Translations under genes and position numbers: made by a program
The notes under the pieces: generated by a model
Databases searched by the model: none
What the model was told of the DNA's origin: nothing
What the model saw: only the letters and a program-made list of their open reading frames with translations
Shown: piece after piece, positions 41,961-52,005 of the stretch
How the letters are laid out: every line of letters starts with the position of its first letter
How positions within the stretch are numbered: position 1 is the stretch's first letter
Origin: Rouxiella sp. WC2420
GTDB lineage: Bacteria; Pseudomonadota; Gammaproteobacteria; Enterobacterales; Enterobacteriaceae
Assembly: GCF_041200025.1 (NCBI RefSeq)
Contig: NZ_CP165628.1
Span: forward strand, 5,146,001 to 5,210,000
Length of the DNA: 64,000 bases
Reading direction: 5' to 3'

Positions 41961-41997
41961 ACGGCGGCAGGGTTATCCCTCCCGCCGTTTTTTTTGC
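41961..41997 (+). terminator. Strong terminator after xanP
   Basis: ACGGCGG and CCGCCGT pair, with an inner AGGG/CCCT extension, followed by TTTTTTT. It lies 27 bases past the stop. Confidence 0.9.
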
Positions 41998-42090
41998 CTG
42001 TAACATGGTAACCTATTGAGAAAGATTGCTGATTACGGCATAAACAATTGTACGTTTTTCCGACTTACCCAACGGATATGGATTGCGACG

Positions 42091-43776
42091 ATGAAATTTC
42101 TCGGTAAATTGCTGCTGACACTCGTTATGTTGTTGGTTCTGGCAATCGTCATACTGTACTTATTATTGCAAACACGCTGGGCCGCTGGCTCGATTAGCCG
42201 TTGGGTAACCGAGAACAGCCAATATCGCCTGTCCATAGATGAAGTCGATCACTCCTGGTCTGCTCCTTCGCGCATCTCGCTTAACGGTGTGAAATTCGCC
42301 GAGAAAAATAAACCTGATGTTCTTGATGCAGGTGAGGTCGATTTAGACCTGAGCTGGCGTCAAATTACAAATCCATACTATTTTGACCGCGTGGTGCTAG
42401 TTAACGGCAGGCTGAATCTCTCCCCCGATCCGCTGACTCTTCCGTTGCAGGCAAATACCTTGCAGCTGAATAATATTTCGCTGGACGGTGACATCGAGCA
42501 ATGGAAAGTCGTTGGCACCAACGTTAATGCCGGCATCACGCCTTGGCAACCAACGAAAACCGCAGTTTTGGGCAATAACGCGCAATTCCAACTCAGTGCT
42601 GACACGCTGGCGCTGGACACTATTCCGGCCAGCAACGTATTGATTCAAGGGAGAATTGATAACCAGCAGCTGACCCTGAGCAATTTTGGTGCCGATATGT
42701 CACGCGGGCAACTGACCGGCAAGGCCAGCCGCGGCAGTGACGGTAGCTGGACTCTGGACAACCTGCGCCTGAGCCATGTCCGACTGCAAAGCTCGCTACC
42801 GCTCTCCGCTTTTTGGCAGGAATTCATCAAACTGCCGAAAGTAGATATCAAACGCTTTGACCTTATTGACGCCCGTTTGCAGGGCAATAATTGGGCATTT
42901 AGCGATTTGGATTTGACGGTAACCGATTTGACTCTCGAAAAAGGAGACTGGCAAAGCACTGATGGCCAGCTTTCGTTGAATGCCACAGACCTGATCGACG
43001 GTAATCTGCATTTCAACGATCCTAATATTAATCTCGACCTAACGCCGCAAGGCATTAATATCAGGCAGTTTTCGACTCGATGGGAAGGCGGTTTACTGCG
43101 CACCTCGGGCAACTGGGAGCGTGCCAGCCACAATCTGAATCTTGATGAGTTAAGCATTGCTGCCTTGGAGTACACGCTGCCGCAAAACTGGCGTCAGCTG
43201 TGGCTCGATGCTTTGCCGGATTGGCTTTCAGACGTCACAGTCAGCAAATTCACGGCCAACCGTAACCTGATCATCGATATTTCCCCGGAATTCCCGTGGC
43301 AGATTACCGGTGTTGAAGGTTATGGTACTGACCTTAAGCTGGCAGAAAACCATCAGTGGGGGATTTGGTCGGGCAAACTGAATCTTAATGCCGGTGACGC
43401 AACCTTTAACAAGAATGACGTTCGACGCCCTTCTCTGGCGCTGGAAGCCAGTGCCGACAAGCTCAACATTACCGGGCTTAGCGCGTACACCAAAGAAGGT
43501 TTACTTGAGGCCACCGCTACCATTAGCCAGCAGCCGCAGCGTAATTTTACCGTGAATCTAAACGGCCGCGCGGTGCCTGCCAATGAACTGCAAAACTGGG
43601 GCTGGCCGCAGATCCCGTTGCAGGGCAATGTGAACATGCAATTGACTCTGCAAGGGCAGATGCCCGCCAACGTCGATTTCAAACCAACGTTGAGTGGCAC
43701 GCTGCACGCCACGGCAAACGAGGGCAAGCAGATACAGCAGCAGATGAGCCAAGGTGTGACTGGCCCGGCTCAGTAG
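42091..43776 (+). CDS. yicH: YicH, AsmA family protein
   Basis: A 561-aa inner-membrane-anchored periplasmic protein of the AsmA family. A single N-terminal TM segment (KLLLTLVMLLVLAIVILYLLLQ, residues about 5-27) is followed by a long beta-rich repeat domain. Family blocks include ANTLQLNNISLDGDIEQWKV, TRWEGGLLRTSGNWERAS and NQQLTLSNFGADMSRGQLTG. The start MKFLGKLLL (42091) is that of E. coli YicH; the longer frame to 42016 is an artefact. AsmA-family proteins are implicated in outer-membrane lipid transport. The YicH role itself is unproven. Gly/Gln-rich C-terminal tail. Confidence 0.93.
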   Translation: MKFLGKLLLTLVMLLVLAIVILYLLLQTRWAAGSISRWVTENSQYRLSIDEVDHSWSAPSRISLNGVKFAEKNKPDVLDAGEVDLDLSWRQITNPYYFDRVVLVNGRLNLSPDPLTLPLQANTLQLNNISLDGDIEQWKVVGTNVNAGITPWQPTKTAVLGNNAQFQLSADTLALDTIPASNVLIQGRIDNQQLTLSNFGADMSRGQLTGKASRGSDGSWTLDNLRLSHVRLQSSLPLSAFWQEFIKLPKVDIKRFDLIDARLQGNNWAFSDLDLTVTDLTLEKGDWQSTDGQLSLNATDLIDGNLHFNDPNINLDLTPQGINIRQFSTRWEGGLLRTSGNWERASHNLNLDELSIAALEYTLPQNWRQLWLDALPDWLSDVTVSKFTANRNLIIDISPEFPWQITGVEGYGTDLKLAENHQWGIWSGKLNLNAGDATFNKNDVRRPSLALEASADKLNITGLSAYTKEGLLEATATISQQPQRNFTVNLNGRAVPANELQNWGWPQIPLQGNVNMQLTLQGQMPANVDFKPTLSGTLHATANEGKQIQQQMSQGVTGPAQ

Positions 43777-43806
43777 ATAAAATTTATTCTTTAAACAGCT
43801 AAACGC

Positions 43807-43909
43807 CCTAAGTCATTGGAGTTGTAGCAAGGCGGCAAGTCCCCAGGAGCTTACACAGGTAAGTAACTGGGGTGCGCCTGTGTAGCTACAGCTTCAAGTA
43901 CGACGGGGC
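43807..43909. repeat. ERIC element, short form
   Basis: It carries the ERIC core CCCCAGGAGCTTACACAGGT followed by AAGTAACTGGGGTG, with GCAAGGCGGCAA on one side and GCTTCAAGTACGACGGG on the other. About 103 bases. It matches the ends of the long ERIC at 15.85 kb and lacks its roughly 90-base insertion. It falls between the yicH stop and the yiiD stop (convergent genes), the typical intergenic setting. Confidence 0.85.
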
Positions 43910-43911
43910 TT

Positions 43912-44844
43912 TCAGTTTATAGCCGGTTCAAGAGGAGCATCGGCGGAGGCCGGGAGAACCAGATAAGTCCCCTCAAATATCGCACCCTCGCCTTCATCCC
44001 CCATCAGTTGCACATCTAATTGCACCCGCGCCTTGCGCCCTTTCGCCAGACGATCCAAATCTCCGCTAATTGAACTGAGATCGGCTATCGCCCTTGGACG
44101 CCCAGTGACCGGCGAACTATAGCGGATGTGTGCATCGGCCAGCACGATGGTGCCGCCAAGATGACGTTCGCGCAGTAGCAGCCAAATCAGGCCCCAACCG
44201 GTTAAGGTTGCCAGTGAAAACAGGCTTCCGGCAAACAGTGTATGGTGCGGATTTTGGTTACCTGTTTCCGGCATAGTCGTCACAAAACGCTGGCCGGTGT
44301 ACTGGCTGATCCGCACGCCCATCTTCTCGCTCAGAGGAATGTGATCATACCAGGCCTGCTGAAGCTGCCCGCACCAGTCTGGGCGATGCAAAATATCATC
44401 CAGCGTTTCGACCGGTTTGATCATCAAAAAGTGACGCACCGGCGTGGTCTGCGGCGTGGTGATCTCGCCCTGATTAATGAATCCCAAGGTAGCAAAGAAC
44501 TCGACGGCATCTTCACGGGCGCTACACACTACACGTTTGACCCCTTCCTGACGCGCGACGGATTCCAGCGTCATTGCGACCAGCGTTCCAAGCCCTTTCG
44601 CCTGTACGTCGGGATCTACCGCCAGAAAGCGAATAGAGGCTTCATTGTCAGCATTGATATACAAGCGCCCTACGGCGACTGTTCTTCCTTGCTCATCGAC
44701 CACCATCTGGTGATGGGCCATGGCATCATAAGCATCACGCTCCGATCCCTCTGGTTGATGAAGAGGCTTGCGCAGCATTTCCCAACGAAATTTATAATAA
44801 GCAGCTAATTCTGATTCAGTAACGGGAACTCTAAGGTGATACAT
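43912..44844 (-). CDS. yiiD: YiiD, bifunctional GNAT acetyltransferase / thioesterase-like protein
   Basis: A 310-aa two-domain protein. The N-terminal GNAT domain (residues about 1-150) contains [33 protein letters not shown] and the acetyl-CoA loop [10 protein letters not shown]. The C-terminal hotdog/thioesterase-like domain (residues about 160-300) contains [21 protein letters not shown] and [15 protein letters not shown]. It matches E. coli YiiD closely over its full length. Databases link this family to initiation of fatty acid synthesis (FabY name); I give that as annotation knowledge only. Last gene of the yihX-yihY-dtd-yiiD set. Confidence 0.93.
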   Translation of the reverse strand: MYHLRVPVTESELAAYYKFRWEMLRKPLHQPEGSERDAYDAMAHHQMVVDEQGRTVAVGRLYINADNEASIRFLAVDPDVQAKGLGTLVAMTLESVARQEGVKRVVCSAREDAVEFFATLGFINQGEITTPQTTPVRHFLMIKPVETLDDILHRPDWCGQLQQAWYDHIPLSEKMGVRISQYTGQRFVTTMPETGNQNPHHTLFAGSLFSLATLTGWGLIWLLLRERHLGGTIVLADAHIRYSSPVTGRPRAIADLSSISGDLDRLAKGRKARVQLDVQLMGDEGEGAIFEGTYLVLPASADAPLEPAIN

Positions 44845-44878
44845 AGATGCTTTCTCTCTCAGGCAGTGCGGCGTTGCT

Positions 44879-45316
44879 TTAAACCTGCAACCAGAAGGTT
44901 ACTGGCCCGTCATTGACTAAGGCCACCTTCATGTCCGCTGCAAAACGGCCGGTTTCGGTATGGATGCCCTTCTCGCGGCACTGACCATAAAAATATTGAT
45001 AAAGCCTGTCGGCATCTGCAGGAGCTGCGCCACGCGAAAAGCCGGGACGCGTGCCCTTCTGGGTGTCCGCAACCAGGGTAAACTGTGAAACCACCAGCAG
45101 ACTCCCTCCCGCCTGGGTCACATTTAAATTCATCTTGTCGTCGCTGTCGGCAAACACGCGATAGGCCGCCACTTTTTCACACAGCTTTTTGGCTTTTTGC
45201 TCGTCGTCTCCCTGTTCAACGCCCAGCAATACCAGTAATCCCGAGCCAATTTTCCCGCAGACTTCGCCATCTATCGTCACGCTGGCTTCTAAAACACGTT
45301 GAATTAGTGCAATCAT
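44879..45316 (-). CDS. dtd: D-aminoacyl-tRNA deacylase
   Basis: Removes D-amino acids mischarged on tRNA (D-Tyr, and Gly on tRNA-Ala). The 145-aa protein has the [17 protein letters not shown] motif near residue 78 and [11 protein letters not shown] at the C-terminus, the two cross-subunit active-site motifs. It is 7 bases after yihY, so co-transcribed. Ribosome site AAGGC. Confidence 0.97.
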   Translation of the reverse strand: MIALIQRVLEASVTIDGEVCGKIGSGLLVLLGVEQGDDEQKAKKLCEKVAAYRVFADSDDKMNLNVTQAGGSLLVVSQFTLVADTQKGTRPGFSRGAAPADADRLYQYFYGQCREKGIHTETGRFAADMKVALVNDGPVTFWLQV

Positions 45317-45323
45317 AACTGCC

Positions 45324-46196
45324 TTATTTCTCCTGCGTCGCGGCCTGTTGTGCTTCGGCCGCCTCGAGTTCTTTAGCTCTGTACTCGCCCAGTGTGATGG
45401 TGATTTCTGCCCCTAACAATACGATACACCAGCTCACGTAGACCCATAAAAATAATATCGGGATCACCGCCAATACACCATAAATCAGCTGATAAGAAGG
45501 GAATAGCTGAACATAAAGGGCAAAAATTTTCTTACCTAACTCGAACAACGCACCCGCCACCAACGCGCCAATTAGCGCGTCGTGATAAGGAACTCGAGCT
45601 TTGGGCACAATCGAATACAGCAGGAAGAATGTTATCCACGAGATTAACAGCGGCAGTGCACGCAACATCCAGTCAACGAGGGAATGAACGCCGTTGAGGC
45701 TCAGCCAGTTAAGCGATAAAAGGTAAGAACTGACTGCCACGCTGGCCACCAGCAGGATTGGCCCCAAAGTCAGCACCATCCAGTACACCGCAAAAGAATA
45801 AACGATGGGCCGTTTGGTGTGGCTGTTCCAAATTTTGTTCAGCACGCTGTCTACCGAGGCAATCAACAGCAGCGAGGTGACTATCAGTCCGCAAGTCCCC
45901 ACCGCCGTCATTCTGCTCGAGTTGGCAACGAACTGTTCAAGATAGTGCTGAATAATGTTGCCGGTTGCTGGCAAAAAATTGGCAAAGATAAAATCTTTCA
46001 GCTGAGTACTAATGTCGGAGAACACCGGAAAAAGCGCAAATAGCGAGAATACCACGGCTATCAGCGGCACCAGCGAAAGCAAAGAGACATAGGCCAGATG
46101 GCCCGCCAACAAGGTTAGTCCATCGTTGTCGGCGCGCTTGATCAACATATGACTAAAACGGGCAGCACACTTCAGTCTCGGATGGAGCCTCGGCAT
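45324..46196 (-). CDS. yihY: YihY, BrkB (virulence factor BrkB) family inner-membrane protein
   Basis: A 290-aa six-helix membrane protein (UPF0761/BrkB family). Membrane blocks include [42 protein letters not shown] and [30 protein letters not shown]. Charged N- and C-termini point to the cytoplasm. It was once thought to be an RNase (RNase BN), but that was disproved; function unknown. Ribosome site AGGA, 19 bases after yihX. Confidence 0.93.
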   Translation of the reverse strand: MPRLHPRLKCAARFSHMLIKRADNDGLTLLAGHLAYVSLLSLVPLIAVVFSLFALFPVFSDISTQLKDFIFANFLPATGNIIQHYLEQFVANSSRMTAVGTCGLIVTSLLLIASVDSVLNKIWNSHTKRPIVYSFAVYWMVLTLGPILLVASVAVSSYLLSLNWLSLNGVHSLVDWMLRALPLLISWITFFLLYSIVPKARVPYHDALIGALVAGALFELGKKIFALYVQLFPSYQLIYGVLAVIPILFLWVYVSWCIVLLGAEITITLGEYRAKELEAAEAQQAATQEK

Positions 46197-46214
46197 TCTT
46201 ACATCCTTTCAAAC

Positions 46215-46817
46215 TTAGGTGATTTGGTTTCCAGAAAAATGACGCGGCAGTGTCTGGTCATCTGAAACCAGAATGGCCTGGATGCCAAGAGAGCTGGCAG
46301 CATTGACGTTTTCGGCTACATCATCAAAGAACACAGCTTCCTGTGCGCTGAATCCTTCTTTATCCAACACATATTGGAAGATTGCCGGATCAGGTTTACG
46401 CAGGCCGATCTCTTGAGACAAGTATAACGCATCGGCATTTTGCTCAACTTCTGGGTAGTGAGTTGGCCAGTGCTCAAGATGCAGGTTATTGGTGTTGGAT
46501 AAAACCACCACGCGATGACCCTGCTCGCGAAGGTCTTTCATCACAGCGATAGCATCGGGACGCAGGCTGACAAAAATCGATTGCCATCCGGCACTGAACT
46601 GCTCAAAGCTCAGGGCGATCCCCATCTCGTTGCACAGCGATTCGGCAAACTGTTCATCGCTGATTTCGCCACGCTCGTGCTGCTGAAACACCTCACCCAT
46701 AGTGAATCGTTCCATTAGATGTGCCAGCGGGGTTCCACTGAGATTGCTCCATACGCCCAGCACACGTTTGAAATCTATATCAATTAACACGTTGCCCATA
46801 TCAAATATATACAGCAT
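46215..46817 (-). CDS. yihX: YihX, glucose-1-phosphate phosphatase (HAD family)
   Basis: HAD-superfamily phosphatase of 200 aa. E. coli YihX hydrolyses alpha-D-glucose-1-phosphate. Catalytic motif I is FDMGNVLIDID with the nucleophile Asp at residue 5. Motif II Ser/Thr is VVLSNTNN near residue 95, and motif IV is VFFDDVAENV near residue 160. First gene of the yihX-yihY-dtd-yiiD set, with AGGAG upstream of the ATG. Confidence 0.94.
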   Translation of the reverse strand: MLYIFDMGNVLIDIDFKRVLGVWSNLSGTPLAHLMERFTMGEVFQQHERGEISDEQFAESLCNEMGIALSFEQFSAGWQSIFVSLRPDAIAVMKDLREQGHRVVVLSNTNNLHLEHWPTHYPEVEQNADALYLSQEIGLRKPDPAIFQYVLDKEGFSAQEAVFFDDVAENVNAASSLGIQAILVSDDQTLPRHFSGNQIT

Positions 46818-46972
46818 TGCACGCTCCTGATTTCAAAGATGAAGCTTACTTTATTGATAACTTACTTCATTGGTAAATAGTAGGTTATGGGTAAATAGAG
46901 GTTAGCGGTAAATCTTGGCTCTGAACAGTGACACGGATAGAAGCTTGATGCTTGTTTAATGAAAAAATAGGT

Positions 46973-47000
46973 AAAAAAAAGAGCACCCAAAGGTGCTCTT
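46973..47000 (-). terminator. Terminator after typA
   Basis: On the minus strand AAGAGCACC-TTTG-GGTGCTC is followed by eight Ts; about 30 bases after the stop. Confidence 0.85.
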
Positions 47001-47030
47001 ATGACAACAAACGTTTAACCGGGAAGAAGA

Positions 47031-48854
47031 TTAAGCTTCTTTAGGACCACGGCTAGCACGTTTACGGTCGTTCTCGGTCAGGTGGCGTTTACGGATACGC
47101 ACAGACAGAGGAGTAACTTCTACCAATTCGTCATCATCCAGGAACTCGATGGCTTGTTCCAGAGACATTTTGATAGCAGGAACCAAAGTTGTTGCTTCGT
47201 CAGTACCTGAAGCACGCATGTTGGTCAATTTCTTACCAGTCAGGCAGTTAACAGTCAGGTCGTTGGAACGTGAGTGAATACCGATAACCTGGCCTTCATA
47301 CACTTCCGCACCGTGACCCAGGAACAGTTTACCGCGATCTTGCAGACCGAACAGAGCAAATGCAACTGCTTTACCCTGGCCGTTAGAGATAAGCACGCCG
47401 TTCTGACGCTGGCCGATGTCACCCTGACGAACGTCGTCATAGTGGCTGAATGTTGAGTACAGCAGACCGGTACCAGAAGTCATGGTCATGAATTCGGTAC
47501 GGAAACCGATCAGGCCACGAGCCGGGATCAGGTAATCGAGACGAATACGGCCTTTGCCGTCAGGGATCATGTCCTTAACGTCGCCTTTACGCTCACCCAT
47601 GGCTTGCATGACTGAACCCTGGTGTTGCTCTTCGATATCCAAAGTCACGTTTTCGAACGGCTCTTGCATGCGGCCATCGATTTTACGGTTGATAACTTTA
47701 GGACGAGAAACAGCCAGCTCGAAACCTTCACGACGCATGTTTTCGATCAGAACCGACAGGTGAAGTTCACCACGGCCTGAAACGCGGAATGCGTCGGAGT
47801 CTTCGGTTTCTTCAACACGCAGTGCAACGTTGTGCACCAGCTCTTTGTTCAGACGGTCAAGGATCTGACGTGAAGTCACATACTTACCTTCTTTACCACA
47901 GAACGGAGAGGTGTTTACGTTGAAGTACATGGTAACGGTTGGTTCATCAACGCTCAGAGCTGGCAGCGCTTCGACATTCTGTGGATCACAGATGGTGTCG
48001 GAGATGTTCAGTTCGCCCAGACCGGTGATTGCGATGATATCGCCCGCTTCGGCGGTAGCAGCTTCGATACGCTCAAGACCCATGTGGGTCAGAACTTTAC
48101 CGACTTTACCGTTGCGAGTTTTGCCTTCGCTATCAATGATAGTGACTTGCTGGTTAACTTTAGCTACACCGCGTTTGATACGGCCGATGCCGATAACGCC
48201 AACGTAGTTGTTATAGTCCAGCTGGGAGATTTGCATCTGCAGTGGGCCATTGCTGTCAACCTGTGGAGCAGATACGTGGTCAACGATTGCCTGGTACAGC
48301 GGAGTCATGTCTTCGGCCATATCGTTATGGTCGGTACCCGCGATACCCATCAGTGCAGAAGCATAGATGATAGGGAAATCAAGTTGCTCATCGGTAGCAT
48401 CAAGGTTTACGAACAGGTCGAATACCTGGTCTACAACCCAGTCAGGACGCGCGCCAGGGCGGTCGACCTTGTTGATTACCACGATCGGCTTCAGACCGTT
48501 AGCAAATGCTTTCTTGGTCACGAAGCGGGTTTGCGGCATAGGGCCATCCATTGCATCCACAACCAGCAGCACCGAGTCAACCATTGACATCACACGCTCT
48601 ACCTCACCGCCGAAGTCGGCGTGTCCTGGGGTATCAACGATGTTGATGCGATAGTCTTTCCAATTAATGGCGGTGTTTTTTGCGAGGATGGTAATCCCAC
48701 GCTCTTTCTCCAAATCGTTGGAGTCCATTACGCGCTCGGTGGCTTCTACACGCTCTCCGAAAGTTCCGGATTGCTGCAGCAGTTTATCAACCAGGGTAGT
48801 TTTACCATGGTCAACGTGGGCAATAATGGCGATGTTACGCAAATTTTCGATCAC
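47031..48854 (-). CDS. typA: Ribosome-associated GTPase TypA/BipA
   Basis: Translational GTPase related to EF-G, needed at low temperature and under stress for ribosome assembly. The 607 aa match E. coli. G-domain motifs are [10 protein letters not shown] (G1, residue about 12), [11 protein letters not shown] (G3) and [10 protein letters not shown] (G4). Then come the family-specific domains, ending with [17 protein letters not shown]. The start is GTG at 48854 (as in E. coli), reading [16 protein letters not shown], with GAGG upstream. It is divergent from glnA across a 434-base regulatory gap. Confidence 0.97.
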   Translation of the reverse strand: MIENLRNIAIIAHVDHGKTTLVDKLLQQSGTFGERVEATERVMDSNDLEKERGITILAKNTAINWKDYRINIVDTPGHADFGGEVERVMSMVDSVLLVVDAMDGPMPQTRFVTKKAFANGLKPIVVINKVDRPGARPDWVVDQVFDLFVNLDATDEQLDFPIIYASALMGIAGTDHNDMAEDMTPLYQAIVDHVSAPQVDSNGPLQMQISQLDYNNYVGVIGIGRIKRGVAKVNQQVTIIDSEGKTRNGKVGKVLTHMGLERIEAATAEAGDIIAITGLGELNISDTICDPQNVEALPALSVDEPTVTMYFNVNTSPFCGKEGKYVTSRQILDRLNKELVHNVALRVEETEDSDAFRVSGRGELHLSVLIENMRREGFELAVSRPKVINRKIDGRMQEPFENVTLDIEEQHQGSVMQAMGERKGDVKDMIPDGKGRIRLDYLIPARGLIGFRTEFMTMTSGTGLLYSTFSHYDDVRQGDIGQRQNGVLISNGQGKAVAFALFGLQDRGKLFLGHGAEVYEGQVIGIHSRSNDLTVNCLTGKKLTNMRASGTDEATTLVPAIKMSLEQAIEFLDDDELVEVTPLSVRIRKRHLTENDRKRASRGPKEA

Positions 48855-49000
48855 AGCTTTGCCTCAGGCATTTAGAAATATAGAAATAGCGCGCTATTGT
48901 ACACGTATTAGGCTAGGTTCTAAACAAGTTCACAAGATTCTCTTCGAAACAAGTTCTGTCTGGTTAATTAACGATCCCTTTCACGGTGCAAAAGTCTCTC

Positions 49001-49062
49001 TGACCCAAAATGGCGCACCAATTTGGGTCACTACTGGCGTGACGATGAACCAAAATGGTGCA
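49001..49062 (+). promoter_or_regulatory. NtrC enhancer sites for glnA
   Basis: TGACCCAAAATGGCGCA (49001-49017), CGCACCAATTTGGGTCA (49014-49030, overlapping the first) and TGAACCAAAATGGTGCA (49046-49062) resemble the NtrC consensus TGCACC-N5-GGTGCA; the third is the best match. They lie about 80-150 bases upstream of the glnAp2 -12 element, the expected enhancer distance. Confidence 0.75.
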
Positions 49063-49135
49063 TAAATCCCGTTATGGTGCATACTAACTATCCATGCAAC
49101 CCGCATAGAATGGCTTTCACACCTCTTTATCAAAG

Positions 49136-49151
49136 TTGGCACAGATTTCGC
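49136..49151 (+). promoter_or_regulatory. Sigma-54 promoter glnAp2
   Basis: TTGGCACAGATTTCGC has the -24 GG and -12 GC of a sigma-54 promoter and is identical to the E. coli glnAp2 core. Start would be near 49163; the leader to glnA is about 125 bases. Confidence 0.9.
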
Positions 49152-49288
49152 AACCGTTAACCAAGGGTGAAAAGAGACTTATCAGAGCAATTAGAAAAGC
49201 TGTTTAAGCCACACGCCATTTTCAACAATGTTTGTTTATTCGTTTCGTTACACGACGATGACATAATGAGAAATTCGGGAGAACTAGT

Positions 49289-50698
49289 ATGTCCGCTGAA
49301 CACGTTTTTGCGATTATCAAGGAAAATGAAGTCAAATTCATTGACCTTCGCTTCACTGACACCAAGGGTAAAGAACAGCACGTAACCATTCCATCTCATC
49401 AGGTAAGCCCTGATTTCTTCGAAGATGGTAAAATGTTCGATGGTTCATCTATCGGCGGCTGGAAAACTATCAACGACTCAGACATGGTTCTGATGCCAGA
49501 TCCAAGCACTGCGGTTCTTGACCCGTTCTTTGAAGAATCAACCTTGATCATCCGTTGCGACATCGTTGAACCAAACACGCTGCAAGGTTATGACCGTGAC
49601 CCGCGTTCAACTGCAAAACGTGCTGAAGACTTCCTGAAATCTTCAGGCATCGCGGACACCGTTCTGTTCGGACCTGAGCCAGAGTTCTTCCTGTTTGATG
49701 ACGTTCGCTTCGGCAGCAGCATCTCTGGTTCTCATGTTGCTATCGACGATATCGAAGGCGCATGGAACTCAAGCACCAAATACGAAGGCGGCAACAAAGG
49801 CCACCGTCCAGCAGTTAAAGGCGGTTACTTCCCGGTTCCTCCTGTCGACTCAGCTCAGGATCTGCGTTCTACCATGTGTCTGACCATGGAAGAAATGGGC
49901 CTGGTTGTTGAAGCTCACCACCATGAAGTTGCTACCGCTGGCCAGAACGAAGTGGCAACCCGCTTCAACACCCTGACCAAAAAAGCTGACGAAATCCAAA
50001 TCTACAAATACGTGGTTCACAACGTGGCTCACGCATTTGGCAAAACTGCGACCTTTATGCCAAAACCAATGTTTGGCGATAACGGTTCAGGCATGCACTG
50101 CCACATGTCTCTGTCCAAAGACGGTAATAACCTGTTCTCTGGCGACAAATACGGCGGCCTGTCTGAAACTGCGCTGTACTACATCGGTGGTATCATCAAG
50201 CACGCAAAAGCAATCAACGCGTACGCCAACCCGACTACCAACTCCTACAAACGTCTGGTCCCAGGCTACGAAGCCCCTGTTATGCTGGCTTACTCAGCGC
50301 GTAACCGTTCTGCTTCTATCCGTATTCCACACGTTTCCAGCCCTAAAGCCATGCGTATCGAAGCTCGCTTCCCTGATCCAGCGGCTAACCCATACCTGGC
50401 GTTTGCTGCACTGCTGATGGCTGGCCTCGACGGCATCATCAACAAAATCCATCCTGGCGATGCGATGGACAAAGACCTGTACCACCTGCCACCAGAAGAA
50501 GCGGCAGAGATCCCACAGGTTGCAGGCTCTCTGGAAGAAGCATTGAACTGTCTGGATGCAGACCGTGAGTTCCTGACTCGTGGTGGCGTATTCACCAACG
50601 ACGCTATCGATGCTTACATCGCACTGCGTGTTGAAGAAAACGATCGTATTCGCATGACGCCACACCCAGTAGAGTTCGAACTGTACTACAGCGTTTAA
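49289..50698 (+). CDS. glnA: Glutamine synthetase
   Basis: GS-I type enzyme: glutamate plus ammonia plus ATP gives glutamine. The 469-aa length is typical. Motifs include [17 protein letters not shown] near residue 53, metal ligands in [24 protein letters not shown] and the beta-Asp loop region [10 protein letters not shown]. The adenylylation Tyr is in [10 protein letters not shown] near residue 398, so PII/GlnE control should operate. GGGAG precedes the ATG. It is the first gene of glnALG. Confidence 0.98.
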   Translation: MSAEHVFAIIKENEVKFIDLRFTDTKGKEQHVTIPSHQVSPDFFEDGKMFDGSSIGGWKTINDSDMVLMPDPSTAVLDPFFEESTLIIRCDIVEPNTLQGYDRDPRSTAKRAEDFLKSSGIADTVLFGPEPEFFLFDDVRFGSSISGSHVAIDDIEGAWNSSTKYEGGNKGHRPAVKGGYFPVPPVDSAQDLRSTMCLTMEEMGLVVEAHHHEVATAGQNEVATRFNTLTKKADEIQIYKYVVHNVAHAFGKTATFMPKPMFGDNGSGMHCHMSLSKDGNNLFSGDKYGGLSETALYYIGGIIKHAKAINAYANPTTNSYKRLVPGYEAPVMLAYSARNRSASIRIPHVSSPKAMRIEARFPDPAANPYLAFAALLMAGLDGIINKIHPGDAMDKDLYHLPPEEAAEIPQVAGSLEEALNCLDADREFLTRGGVFTNDAIDAYIALRVEENDRIRMTPHPVEFELYYSV

Positions 50699-50754
50699 TT
50701 TAACGTTGTAGCGCAACGGGAGTGGATGGGTTCGCTCCCTGAGCCGAGCTTTAC

Positions 50755-50859
50755 TCTGCGCCGCCGCCCTTTGCTGGCAACGACGGCGCAGAACAAAAAA
50801 TATCGAGATATTTTTGTTGCCGTGGAAATTTCTAGCCCATCTCCGGATGGGCTTTTTTC
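50755..50859 (+). terminator. Two tandem hairpins between glnA and glnL
   Basis: The first, TCTGCGCCG...CGGCGCAGA (50755-50792), has a 9-bp stem. The second, AGCCCATC-TCCG-GATGGGCT (50834-50853), is followed by six Ts and is a classical terminator. They should limit read-through from glnA into glnLG, so the regulators are made at lower level. Confidence 0.8.
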
Positions 50860-50919
50860 TCCACGCTACTTTCCTGTTTGACACCTCTGACCCGACTGTT
50901 TGGCGGGTAGCGGTTTAAA

Positions 50920-50936
50920 TGCACCAATCAGGTGCG
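50920..50936 (+). promoter_or_regulatory. NtrC site at glnL (autoregulation)
   Basis: TGCACCAATCAGGTGCG, 13 bases upstream of the glnL ATG, matches TGCACC-N5-GGTGCA except at the last base. E. coli has a similar site at which NtrC-P represses the glnL promoter. Confidence 0.75.
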
Positions 50937-50948
50937 GGAGACTGCTGT

Positions 50949-51998
50949 ATGGCAACTGGCAAGCTGCCCGATGCTGGGCAGATCCTCAATTCTCTTATCA
51001 ACAGCGTTCTGCTGTTGGACGACGAATTGGCCGTGCATTACGCCAATCCGGCGGCTCAGCAATTATTAGCGCAGAGTTCACGCAAGCTTTTCGGGACACC
51101 ACTGCCCGATCTAGTGGGCTACTTTTCGCTCAATATCGAGCTTATGCGTGAAAGTATCGAGGCTGGGCAAGGGTTTACCGACAGCGAAGTCACCCTGGTG
51201 GTCGACGGTCGTGCGCATATTATGTCGCTGACCGCACAGTCTTTGCCGGAAGGTTTTATCTTGATTGAACTGGCGCCGATGGATAACCAGCGTCGCTTGA
51301 GTCAGGAACAGCTTCAGCACGCGCAGCAGGTTGCCGCAAGGGATCTGATCCGCGGACTGGCACATGAAATTAAAAATCCGCTGGGCGGTTTACGCGGCGC
51401 GGCGCAGCTGCTGTCAAAAGCGCTTCCCGATCCTGCCCTGCTGGAATATACCAAGGTCATTATCGAGCAGGCCGACAGATTACGTAATCTGGTGGACCGC
51501 CTGTTAGGCCCGCAGCGCCCGAGTCAGCACATCACACAAAGCATCCATCAGGTTGCCGAGCGTGTTTGCCAACTGGTGTCGATGGAAAAACCTGACAACG
51601 TCCAACTGGTTCGTGATTACGATCCAAGCTTGCCGGAACTGGCCCACGACCCGGATCAAATAGAGCAGATTCTGCTCAACATTACCCGGAATGCCTTGCA
51701 GGCATTGGGAGAAGAAGGCGGCACAATTACGCTAAGAACGCGTACCGCTTTCCAGATTACCTTGCACGGTGTGCGTTATCGCCTGGTGGCTCGCATTGAT
51801 ATTGAAGATGACGGTCCCGGCGTACCTGCGCATCTGCAGGATACACTTTTTTACCCTATGGTCAGTGGCCGCGAAGGGGGAACAGGTCTGGGCCTGTCCA
51901 TCGCGCGCAGTTTGATTGACCAGCATTCGGGTAAAGTTGAATTTAACAGTTGGCCAGGACACACCGAATTCTCGGTTTTCCTGCCTATTCGCCAGTGA
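50949..51998 (+). CDS. glnL: Nitrogen regulation sensor histidine kinase NtrB
   Basis: Cytoplasmic sensor kinase/phosphatase controlled by PII; the 349 aa equal E. coli. Domains are an N-terminal PAS (about residues 8-110), the DHp H-box [11 protein letters not shown] with His139-type phosphoacceptor, and the ATPase with N-box [11 protein letters not shown] and G-boxes EDDGPGVP and [10 protein letters not shown] chose [16 protein letters not shown] as the N-terminus. It is 7 bases from glnG. Confidence 0.97.
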   Translation: MATGKLPDAGQILNSLINSVLLLDDELAVHYANPAAQQLLAQSSRKLFGTPLPDLVGYFSLNIELMRESIEAGQGFTDSEVTLVVDGRAHIMSLTAQSLPEGFILIELAPMDNQRRLSQEQLQHAQQVAARDLIRGLAHEIKNPLGGLRGAAQLLSKALPDPALLEYTKVIIEQADRLRNLVDRLLGPQRPSQHITQSIHQVAERVCQLVSMEKPDNVQLVRDYDPSLPELAHDPDQIEQILLNITRNALQALGEEGGTITLRTRTAFQITLHGVRYRLVARIDIEDDGPGVPAHLQDTLFYPMVSGREGGTGLGLSIARSLIDQHSGKVEFNSWPGHTEFSVFLPIRQ

Positions 51999-52005
51999 GG
52001 TTCTT

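Larger units (their letters stand above)
48855..49288. other. 434-bp glnA/typA divergent regulatory region
   Basis: Non-coding. It contains three NtrC-type sites (49001-49062) and the sigma-54 promoter glnAp2 (listed separately), plus a half-site TATGGTGCAT at about 49073. The left part near 48890-48980 probably carries the typA promoter. Confidence 0.75.

Noticed and set aside
51916-52005. N-terminal 30-residue extension of NtrC
   Set aside because: The extension overlaps glnL in another frame and is absent from the family; the ATG at 52006 gives the usual length.
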